Shown piece after piece: positions 38,201 through 50,200 of a DNA stretch of 64,000 bases. The position numbers were made by a program, and so were the translations under genes. Under the pieces are notes generated by a model. It did not search any database and was not told the origin of the DNA. It saw only the letters and a program-made list of their open reading frames with translations. Within the stretch, counting starts at the first letter, position 1. Every line of letters begins with the position of its first letter. The stretch is from Rapana venosa (taxonomy: Eukaryota; Mollusca; Gastropoda; Neogastropoda; Muricidae), in NCBI GenBank assembly GCA_028751875.1, contig CM054135.1:59092128-59156127 (forward strand), written 5' to 3'.

Positions 38201-41200
38201 GTAGTTGTATTAGCAGCAGCAGCAGTAGTATTAGTAGCAGCAGCAGTAGTAGTAGCAGCAGCAGTAGTAGTAGTTGTATTAGCAGCAGCAGCAGTAGTAG
38301 TAGCAGCAGCAGCAGTAGTAGTAGTTGTATTAGCAGCAGCAGAAGTAGTAGTTGTATTAGCAGCAGCAGTAGTAGTAGTAGTTGTATTAGCAGCAGCAGT
38401 AGTAGTAGTAGTTGTATTAGCAGCAGCAGCAGTAGTAGTAGTTGTATTAGCAGCAGCAGAAGTAGTAGTTGTATTAGCAGCAGCAGTAGTAGTAGTAGTT
38501 GTATTAGCAGCAGCAGCAGCAGCAGTAGTATTAGCAGCAGCAGCAGCAGTAGTAGTTGTATTAGCAGCAGTAGCAGCAGTAGTATTAGCAGCAGCAGCAG
38601 CAGCAGTAGTAGCACCACCTCTATTTTCTGCCATCAATGAGACAACAGTTAAGTACCTCGCTCCCTCTGGAAACTCTTGTAGCACCTACTGAGGGTCTGA
38701 ACTTGAAATCTGTCACCTCAAGCAAAAACCACTATCGTCCACAACCAATCCAAAACGAACCACCCAACCATTACCATCTCTCCATCTGGAAAATCCTGCG
38801 GCAACAGTGAAGGCTGCAGAGACATCAAGCTGATGCCTCGCTCCTCTTCCGGGATGGAGGGGAAATTGGGAAAGTGCAGCTGCACTCGTTCAGCGTCCAG
38901 CTTCTCCACGACAGGGAAGACGGTGAGGGGCCGGGACTGCAGGGAAGCGGCCAGGTGGACCAAGACATTGGCCACGGCGTAGCTGTCGGCTCGCTGCTGG
39001 CAGTGGTTGCCCATGGCCGCCAGCTGTGAGATGTCGGCCTGCGTGTAGGGGCACGGCTGATCGGTGACGAGGGCCGTCATCAGGCGCTGCACCACGATGC
39101 TCATGTAGCTGTGCAAGGGGCTGGTCATGAGGGTAAAGTATGGCACGTTCAGGCTGTAGTGGCCTGGTAACACACACACACATACACGAAAACAAAAAAT
39201 ACTGGTGTTCTGAAAGTCACCCCCCCCCCCCCCCCCAACCCCCCCCCAAAAAAAAAAAACAAACACAACACAAATCAGGATCTTTCATTCTGAAACCGCC
39301 ACCATTTTTATTCATGATTCAACAAAAGTGGATCAGTACCAGTATATAAAACTGCTACTGGTCGAAATGACACTTCTGTATCTTTTAAAAAGGTTTTTAG
39401 AATGTTGAAAAGAGACAACATGACTCCTTGTTTAAAAACCAAAAATTACAGTCTGTTCACAATACAATTCTATTCTACTGGAATGAACACTGTATACACA
39501 TTAACACACATGCAACGTCCCTTCAAAAATGAACACCCCCTCCCCCAAACAAACCTTGGGTTTCCACACATACACACGCACATACACACACACCCTCTTA
39601 CCCTAATCCTACCCCAAAAAGATACCCCTCCAAAATCTTGGATTCTACACACACACAGTCTCCCCCCCCTCACACACACACACACAGTCTCTCCCTCCCC
39701 CCCCCCCCCCCAACACACACACACATCCATACACCACTTCCTCCACTCCTCATCTTCTCTACCTTGCTGGGACGAGTCCACATCACCGGAGCAGATGAAC
39801 TGCTGTGGAGGCAGGATGTCCAGCAAGGCTTTCAGCGCCACGCTGGTCTGGGGGTGGCTGTTGGGAGAGGCCACCAGCTTCTGAATGACAACAGGGGCAG
39901 CCGCCAGTGCCTGGTTCCACAGCACCGTGAACACGTCAAAGTGATCCAGGGGTTTGACCTCCTGGTCTCGCATGTAGCTGAACACGCACATGCACACCAT
40001 GCGGCATGTGCAAACCTGCCAGGCATGACTCAATGAATCAATGTCAGAAAATCTCTGAAAACATGAATGGGTACATTTGAAGTGAAAACATGTACTCATT
40101 TGTAAATTATGCAGAATATTTTTTATCATTTGAAGAAAAACCCATCCTCTCATGCATTTTCACCTCCCTCCGGATTCTGATCTTACACTCCCTTCTTCGT
40201 AACAGACTGGACAGCCACATTGTTACAACTATGTACCATACTGCCCTTACTGCTGAAAGCTGAAAGTCAGGCCCAGTGCATCCAACTTCGGTGTGGGAGC
40301 GATGCGGGAGAGAATTGTTATATTTTAAGTCTTTCTGAGAAAAAAGGCAGGAGAATGGACCAAGATTGCAGAAAACAGATAAGTTTACAGGAAGAAAGAA
40401 AAAAGGCAAAAACAAAGTGAAGAATAGAAAAGAGGGAATTCCTAGCCCAAAATTTCCAGAAGGTGGTGATGCTATTTATACTCACAGCCCCATAGGGCAA
40501 GTCAGGCCTAACCTCTTTTCCCATTAACAGTAGTCCCCAGTAGTGCTTACTGTATCCAGTGGCTTGAATGCTTAAACTACTTCAACTATCAAAACACGAG
40601 CAAACACAATGATCTTCAGCAAGTCAATAATGCACCTCTGGAATAAACAAAAAATGACCTCTATGTCCCGTGATGGTTTGACTTCACAGTGGATGAACAG
40701 GTCAGTCTGATATGACATGGAAACGGCACAATGCAAGTACATAGCTGGAGAATGTAATGCAAATGAGTAGATTTCTGTTGAAACAAACAAACAATGCTGA
40801 TGCAGAGTACAATCTAAAACTAGTAAAAGAGAAAATCCATACCTGGTTGCCTTGCAGGAAAGGCTTGGTGAGGGCCACAGAGTTGATAGCATCAGCAGCA
40901 TGCTTTGCCCTCCACTCCTCCAACTTCTCTTCATTGGGCTGTGCTCTCTGCAGAAGAGGGACGCACTGAGGGTAGACCTTCAACAGTTGCTCAGCCACCT
41001 GAAAGTTGGCCATGATGAGCAATTCCTGCACCAAGTGATGAACTCGAGGAAACATCATCTCCACAGGGCCCAGCTCTGGATCCAAGTGGGCATTGCCCTT
41101 GCGCTGCTTCCGCCGCATGTGGGCAATCTGGTACAGCACCAAGACGCAGCTCTTGATGTAATCACTTTCAGCATCCTGAACATTGTCCAGGATCTTCTCC

Positions 41201-44200
41201 ACATCTTCGTAGGAGAAATGCTTCTTGGGGTGGATGATGGTCTGCTCCATGGAGGTTTGCACGACATGCCACTCCTCTCCACTCCCTGCCACAGTCATGA
41301 AGACTGACAGTGCACAGCAGTCCTGCTCCATCTGCAGACTGCACAGCTCAGAACTCAGCTTCTTGGGCAACAGGGGCACAGGCTCACGTCCTATTGGCTG
41401 AGTAGCTGTTCCCCGCTGCAGAGCTTCTCGGTCTAGAGCAGAGTTGATCTCCACAAAGGAAGCCACGTCGCTGACATGGACACATACCCTGTAAGATATG
41501 TCCGACACCTGATCAATGCTAAAGGCCACCTGGATGTCTGTGGTGTGGGGAGGATCAATGGTGAAGCACCAGGAGGAGCTAGTGATGTTTTTGCGTGATT
41601 TGTACTCTTCTTCAGGCAGGCTGTAGTCATCAGGGTAATTGGACTCTACCTCCTGCATCACAGGGTCACTGAACTCGCTGGGCAGGCGATGCTCTATTTC
41701 CAGAATGTTCAAAGCAGAGGTCAAGTCATGGCCTGCTGGTATGACTCCCACCACCACACCCACCGGATTGAAGAACCCAGGCATCCACTTGAGGTACCTC
41801 ACCACAAACAGCTTTCCCTCTGTAGCGTTGGCCTCCACTTTCTCATAGTGACTGAAGGTCAAAGTTCTGGCAGTCAGCTGATAGACACAGACAAAGTTCT
41901 TCTTTACACGCTGCACATGCTTCTGGAGCATCACATTGTAAATGCCTGGGATGCCTGGATTGATGGGGCTCAGCATGCCCATGTTGGAGGTGTTGGCAGA
42001 GCACACAAAAGAACGACCATTGCCATCAATGGCCCTCTGTAGGATTGCCACCACTTTGCCCTGCACCTGGCTCTTCCCATTTTCCACCTCCTCTGCTTCT
42101 TCCAACATTTCCACAACCACTTCATCTTTATCAAACGCGCGGCCTCGTCGAAGCAAACCTTTCACTTCCACTTCTTGAACAGGATCTTGGGGGTTGAGAA
42201 CTTTGGCCAGACATCGATCCCCTTGAATGTGCAAGGTACACAGCTTGAAGCTATCTGGATGGTTGCACATAACATCCTGCAGACGGGCTTTGCTGTAATT
42301 GTAGTAGCGGGTCACCACCCCACTGTCCCTGTCTGTGTCCTCATAGATAACTTCTTCGCTTTCAAACTCCTGGCCTGCAGCAGCCACGTGCATCATCTTC
42401 CTTCGAGTGTCTTCATTCTCCAAGCTGGGGTCAAAAGAGACGATAGCATGGCCCTTGTGTTCCTCCACCTTCACACACTCTACTCTGGGTGACTCCGAGC
42501 TGGCCCCAGAATCTTCAGCAAGCTGAAGCAAGATCTCATTGGCAGTCAGAGATAGCTCAGCCGTCTTGTCCACTTCAGTCATGGGCTTGGTAAACTTCAC
42601 CTTTCTGACAGATTTGAATGACTTGAGGGGTGCAGGTGAAGTCTGTTCTGGACCCTCTGGATGCTGCACCGAAGCATCACCAACAGCATCCTGCCCCATG
42701 TCTCCCTCCTTGTAGTTGGTGGCAGGACCCAGGTCATTAGGATAGGCTGCAGGCATTTGTGATGTGGGATTGCAGAGTTCAGCCACTTCCTTCAGCCGTT
42801 TGTCCATGGCAAATTGCAGCTGCACTACCTGTAAACACAACAGTTGTTGGGATAACACTGAGTGAACAATAAATACTGCATTTTTGAAGTTGCTGTCATG
42901 GTATACTGTCTGAGACTATTGGCAAGAATCACACCAATTGATTATGATAAAGAAAATAGTATCTTGAATTGTCCAGCAAGGATTGAAGCCACCCATCTTC
43001 TTGTTACTTCAAAATAACATGAAGTACACAAATGACAGTACACAAAAATTTTGCCATAAAAACAAAATTAACAAAAATGCTAAATATCGGGGCTGGATTG
43101 CAATAAAATGCTGCATTATCCTTTATAGATTTGAAAGCAGAAGAAAAGTACATTTCTTAAGCAACACACGAGGGTCCAAGACACGGTGAAAACAATCGAG
43201 TCAAAGGAAAAATGATGTGAGAGTATAAAACATGCATGCTTTTTTTTCCCGCTTGCCTGATCTTCTGTGATGTATCTGTCCAGCCTTCCCACATTTATTT
43301 GCATCTCACCTCCCCACAAAAAGTGACACACTCATTATGTGATATCATCAGGGCCAGAAGTTCACAGGAAGCATATCAATGCTAGGCTGCCATTAGGCCA
43401 CCAACCAGAAGGACCCTGCACTATGCTGGATTACTTTAGTGGTGTTAGTCTTTTTTTAAAAGAAAAATAAGTGACCTGACTCAACATACTCAAACTAGCG
43501 CAAGCATTTAACGACCATGATTAAAACAACTTTTTTTTTTTTTTAATCCACAGATTTGGGTGGGTTTTTTTTCTTCTTCCTGTTTTTACACTGACAAAGA
43601 GTCATGTCTACACACCTGATGTCTGATGCTCTCATAGTTGACAGTCTGTGGGTAGATGCTTCTCATGTTGCTGCAATGCTTCAGGTATGTGCGCCAGATC
43701 TGAATGCACTCTCCAATCCCGCACAGGGCCACAGGGTCCCCGACAACAGCCACCAGCGACTTGGTACGGGTCAAGGCGGTGTTCAGCAGCTTGCGGTCAG
43801 ACAGGAAGGCCAGGTCGCCCACACCGCCCGCCTCATCAGCTTCCTTCAAGGCCCTTTCCAAGTGACCGCTGTGCAGCATATTTTTGGTTCGAACCGTGGA
43901 GATGAACAGAGCTCGGTACTCCTTTCCTGTGAAGGAGTGGATACCGTGAAATGAATGGCAGTTTTGTTTACTTTTCTCTGTGTGTGGTGTGTGTGTGTGT
44001 GTGTGTGTTGTCTGTGTGTGTGTGTATGTGTCTGTGCGTGTGTGAGTGTGGTGTGTGTGTGTGTGTGTCTGTGCGTGTGTGTGTGGTGTGTGTGTGTGTG
44101 TGTGTGTGTGTAGTGTTAACTTTTGTAATGTATGTGCATTTGTAGAGTATCATTTGTAGAGTGTATGCGTATACATAGCGTATGAGTATAATGGCTGATT

Positions 44201-47200
44201 ACTGCCCTAAAGATATGACCTGGAAAGTTAAGTTTAATGTCTCAATAAAAAGAAATAGGGAAAAGAAGATAAAGATGCTTACGTGAGATTATCTCAGCTT
44301 ACTGTTAAAAAAAAGGTTATTGTTTCATTATATACCTCAAAAACTTTTTTTTTCAAAGCATATTTTGGGGTGATAAAGAATATAAACAGGCTGCAGAAAG
44401 AAATCAGCAAATAGAAGAGGCAAGGACAGAAGAAACCCATTACCCTGTATGTTCTGTACAGTCTGCACATCAACCCTGCGCAGATCATGGCGCCGTGTAC
44501 TCTTCAGAATGTAACGGATCCGGTACACCTGTCACACAGAAACACAACATTATTTAGTTCTCTCTTGATGTAAACGATAACCTCTTCATAAGTTCATTAT
44601 TTCCCCCTCCTTTCCTTGGCTAAATGGTAGAAGTAGAGCGGAACGGCGCAGGCTGGAGCACATGGAACGCCACACGACGCACAGCTGCAGACCAGAACCA
44701 GTGGAGGAATGATGTTCAAGCCTTGTGTGCCTCCTGGCACAGAGAGAATTAAGGTTACGGTAAGGTTTCCTTGGCTAAAGCTCTGATGTTTACCGATGGT
44801 GAGATTTCGTGTATGGCGGTTTGCCCAGCATTTAGGTAGCCACATTCCAACTTTGGGGACGATGTCTAAACACACCAGTATGCATGCATTTTAAAAAAAC
44901 AACTCTGTTGATTTATACAGGGCAAAACTGCCTGCAGATTTAAAAAAAAAATTAATTATTTGAAGATTTTCTACCCCAAATTAACTTCCTTTATTTTTAT
45001 TATTTAAAAACATATTTTTAAAATTTGGCTGCCTCATCTTCATACCAGCGTACACCCAACTATTCAGAAAGAACCCACCTGGTCATGGTACGGCGTGACC
45101 ACGCTGATCTCCTCGGGGGTGACTTGCCCCCACTCTCCAGGCCAGTTATCCAACAGCTCCGTGACTCGCTCCACCACCTCCAGACTCTCCGCCTGGTTGT
45201 AGAAAGAGGTGCTGTCCACGTCCTGCTCCTCCTTCCCCTGCACGGCGTAGAACAGCAGAGGGGTCAGCACCACCACGGAGGGAATGTTGCCGCTGGCCGT
45301 CAGCTTGTCCGGACCCCCGTAGAAGACGGCAGAAATGAACCTCAGGATCTCCATCTGACAGGACAAAAGGATATAACACAGCTGTCAGATTCCACCACTG
45401 TCAGCTGCTCTCTCAGCTGCTATCCATCCCATCCCATCCCATCCCATCCCAGCTGGTGCTAGTTACAGCAGGAACTGACCAGGCCTGGACTAGGTAAAAG
45501 GAAGGGGTGTGCTGAATTTAGCGCTCTTGACTGAGTGATGTTGGATTTGCGCGCTGTGAATAGTTCCTTCTCTTTATTCACATGCTGTACCCTCAACCAA
45601 TATACACACAGCCACAATGTGCTCACATTTAAGAGAAAGCATGCATTTTGGAGGGAGGGTAAAAGTCTCTCTTTTTTTTTTTTTAAAAGAGAGTAGAGGT
45701 AAAATAAAAGCTGAGAGAACCTGTCAAAACTTGATACGCATGCGCCTTTATTCAAACACAAATAAACATGCAAAAAAGATATCTTTCATCCTTTTTGTGA
45801 CCATTCTCTGGTTTTAGGCATCCCTTACTGTTGACATGTACAGCCATCCTTAATTCTACTGTTGACATACTCAGCATCCTTAAACTGATTGTGGATGTAC
45901 ATAGCCGTCCTTAACTTTTGTATAGATACATTCCTTTTGTTTTCCTTAGGAGCTAACACCTATACATTTCTATGACATGATCCTGTCTGTTACTCGCTCC
46001 GGTGTTAGTGTTGTGAAAAGGTGAATACACTGGCAAAATATCAGCAGCAACAGAAATTAAGCCATGAGATGGAGGGGATGATAACAGTCTTAGTTTTGTC
46101 AAGCTAAACAAAAGAGTCTTCACATTTCAGGCATACATTAAGCGTGAATAAATATATATATATACATTTACCCTTACAACCTTTAGAAACACATGTGGCA
46201 TCATTTCCAAGATAAACAATAATCGTGACTTACTATTCGGATTTTTATTTTTTTTAAAGAATTGCTAGTACTATTAGAAATGATATGCTGGAAGCATTTA
46301 AAAAATACATATAATGTACATATACAAGCCATCAGAAAATGAAAAAGAGAAGAGAAGAGGAGAGGAGAGGAGAGGAGAGGAGAGGAGAGGAGAGAGAGAG
46401 AGAGAGAGAGCGAGAGAAACCTTTGTGCGGTAGTTGATGCTGAAAATGGTGAGGGCATTAGAGCTGGGAATTTTCTGCAGCTGGTGGTAAAACTGAAAGT
46501 AGTGGTGATGCAGCCGCTCCAACATGGACATGCCAAAGCTCTGACGTCTTGCCTCTGCTGAGTACACCTGCCACAACGTGCACACAGATTTCAACTTTAA
46601 CAGACTGCAACAAACAACAAAATAATAATAACAACAGCACACTCAATTCATTCTTTCACTCACTCACTCACACACACACCAGCTGTTTAGCACTACTGTT
46701 GATGAGTTGGGGTTTGGTTGGGGTTTTTTGGGGTGTTTTTTTATTCGACATTGCAGGCATTTTCCCTGATAGCTCTCAGAATCCAAAATACCTCTCTTAC
46801 AATAGCTAGGGTACTATCTTCCAGCAGCTTGGTTTATCTTTCATTTTTAACATAATCTAATAGGTGAAAGCATTATCTCCAATAGATTGTTACAGTCATT
46901 TGTTGCTAGCCAACATAATCTGATAGGTGAAAACATATTTCCAATAGATTTTTTTATAGGTGAAAACATTATCTCTAATAGATTCTTACAGTCATTTTTT
47001 GCTAGCCAACATAATCTGAAAGGTAAAAACACTATCCCCATTAGATTCTTACAGTCATTTGTAGTTAGCCAACATAATCCGATAGGAGAAAACATTACCG
47101 TCAATAGATTCTTACAGTCATTTGTTGCTATTGGAAAGCATTACCGTCAATAGATTCTTACAGTCATTTGTTGCTAATGGAAAACATTACCGTCAATAGA

Positions 47201-50200
47201 TTCTTACAGTCATTTGTTGCTAATGGAAAACATTACCGTCAATAGATTCTTACAGTCTTGTTGCTATTGGAAAGCATTACCGTCAATAGATTCTTACAGT
47301 CATTTGTTGCTATTGGAAAGCATTACCTTCAATAGATTCTTACAGTCATTTGTTGCTATTGGAAAGCATTACCTTCAATAGATTCTTACAGTCATTTGTT
47401 GCTATTGGAAAGCATTACCTTCAATAGATTCTTACAGTCATTTGTTGCTATTGGAAAGCATTACCTTCAATAGATTCTTACAGTCATTTGTTGCTATTGG
47501 AAAGCATTACCGTCAATAGATTCTTACAGTCATTTGTTGCTATTGGAAAGCATTACCTTCAATAGATTCTTACAGTCATTTGTTGCTATTGGAAAGCAAT
47601 ACCTTCAATAGATTCTTACAGTCATTTGTTGCTATTGGAAAGCATTACCTTCAATAGATTCTTACAGTCATTTGTTGCTATTGGAAAGCATTACCGTCAA
47701 TAGATTCTTACTGTCATTTGTTGCTATTGGAAAGCATTACCGTCAATAGATTTCTTACAGTCATTTGTTGCTATTGGAAAGCATTACCTTCAATAGATTC
47801 TTACAGTCATTTGTTGCTATTGGAAAGCATTACCGTCAATAGATTCTTACAGTCATTTGTTACAAGCTCCATCTCAAGAATCTTATTACCTAATCTGAAA
47901 GGGGAAGTAACATCTGCCAAAAAAGACGGACTTAGAAGCTAGGACAAATATTCCCAATATTTTGATTATCATTATACTGGCAGAGTTAAAGAAGCTATTC
48001 AGCTATAATTAGAATAATGATAACCTGCCTTAGGACTGATCTGCAAGTGATCTCCAGTCAGCACCACACAGGTCTTGTCAGTGGCCAGAGTCAGGGGCAT
48101 GATAGTCTCACACTCCAGGGCCTGGGCAGCTTCGTCAACGAAGATGTGAGTGAAGGCTCCTTTCAGGTCCATCAGTGTCAAGGTCAAGGCCATCTCCACG
48201 GTGGTCACCACAATCCTGTGCTGGCGCACGACGTTGGCAGTTGGGATTTCAAAGGTCTCTCCATCAGGAGACATGCAGCAGTATTTGCGCGCAGCTTCTG
48301 GAATAGTCCCTAAGCGCCGTTCCTTGGCAACGATACGAAGCAGCAACTGGCTTTTTGAAGCCTTGCTCAAGTAAGGGTCAAGATACTTGACCACGTACAA
48401 GTTGGCAGCACTGTAAAAAAGACCCACAAAAAAAGTCTGGTAAAAACAAAATATGCACAATGCATGACTTTGTGAAATGTCTGTTAAAATTTTTTGGGAT
48501 TAATGTATATAAAATTAGTAAAAATTCAAGAAGAAAATTAGCAGAAACGCAAAGAGCTCCCTAGTGGGTTACATTGGAGTGTCCTAGTCATGCAGTTTCA
48601 CTGAGTTTTTTTCACCCTCATCACATGATATGTGGCATAAAACACTATCATGTGCGTTGATACTGTTTCATAGAAAAAACAAAAAGTATGTTCTTTCGAG
48701 CCAGAAGGCCCATAGAGCCGGAGCTTATCCCGGTTTCTGTAGCGTTAAGCGAACTGATGGTTTTTCACCACCCCTGTGACAGGACGCTAGTCTGTCGCCA
48801 GATACTTCCCCAGCAGAGCTGGTACCCACTTGTACACCTGGGTGGAGTGAAGAAAATAGGAGTAAAGTGTCTTTCCCAAGGACACAACACCGAGCCGAGC
48901 GGGGATCGAACCCACGACCTCTGGATCACGAGTTGACCGCCTAAACCACTCGACCATGGTGCCCCCCTTGTGTTTCATAAAACATGCTATATAATGTGAA
49001 TATGTGTATGTGTGTGCTTGGATGCAAAAGAGACGAAGAGACACTGGTACAGTTTGTAGAAAGAAAGAAGAAAAGAATGTGAAAGATGCCAAGTCTAAGT
49101 CATGAAAAAAATTATGTAACATGACGAAGGATACAATGATGACACCTATACTTTTATATTCTCCACCATCCCTCTGCTAATATGTTTAGCCCCACACACC
49201 AGCATCAGTAATCTCCCATGAAATTATTCCAGTCATGTTACAAGGGTGAGCACTTGCTTGCACACTCTCACTCTCTCTCTATCTCTGTCTCTTTCTTCAC
49301 AAAAATAAAGCTCTGCCTGAGTTTATTGCAGAGAAACAATTACCATGCCTTTTGACTCTGTACCTAGGAGTTCTGGTACGCCATGCAAACATGGTCTTGC
49401 CTTTTCTTCTTTTTTAAATCTCCCAGTCAATGACAAACACTAAAATCTTTACTTTAGCACAATCTGTTAATTCTGAAAGCATATTCAAGAAAAATAAGGG
49501 TTCGTGATGTATCAAACTTCGAATGATTCACGACTTTTGAAAAGAACACTCAGCATGCCAATGTGCTGGAACACATGATTATTCCTCTTACCTGTTGGAC
49601 TGTGCACATATGAGGATTTTGGTGTCAGGTCTTTCTCTGAGCAGCACCATTGCTGCCTGTGCCAGAGCCTCAGTTTTGCCTGTGCCAAAGGGACCAAACA
49701 TGATGAACGGTGGAGTGTAGCCTGTCCTCTCAGCAACAATGTAACGCACAGCTGCCATTTGGTCTCTATTCAAGTGTCGAGATCTGTTCACAAAACAGTA
49801 TCACAAACAGAACAATGGTAACAAAAGTTGAGATCTGTTCACAAAGCAATATCATAAACAAAACAACTGTAACAAAGCCTAATCACTATTAACATCAAAA
49901 CTGTATTAGAGAAATCTCAAGGTCACAATATTTCACATACATATCTTTTTAAAAACAAAAAAGTCAATCCAGCCTTTCCCAGTTCTCTGAAGTGCTGTTA
50001 CTCATACCAGACGCTTAAGCTTTTGATTCACTGTTCATGTTTATTCTCCCACCTGTCTGCCCTAGTGTCTTCTTCCTTCAAGTATCCTCAGCGGGACAAA
50101 CCTTAGCAAGAGAGCTGTGGCATGACATGACTATGCTCCACCAGCCTCCTCCTCTTTAACTGTCTTGACCTCATTACGACCACAGCAGTCATCAACGGCA

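Noticed and set aside
37946..38692. Open frames rich in Ser, Ala, Thr/Asn or Leu on both strands
   Set aside because: They are produced by the AGC/AGT triplet block in an intron. Several frames are open on both strands at once.
48025..48028. GT donor just after exon i
   Set aside because: It adds four bases and shifts the next exon out of frame. The GC donor is preferred.
48890..48966. Possible tRNA gene with good A and B boxes
   Set aside because: It is joined to a SINE body (48690-48890) and lies in an intron of the HELZ2-like gene.
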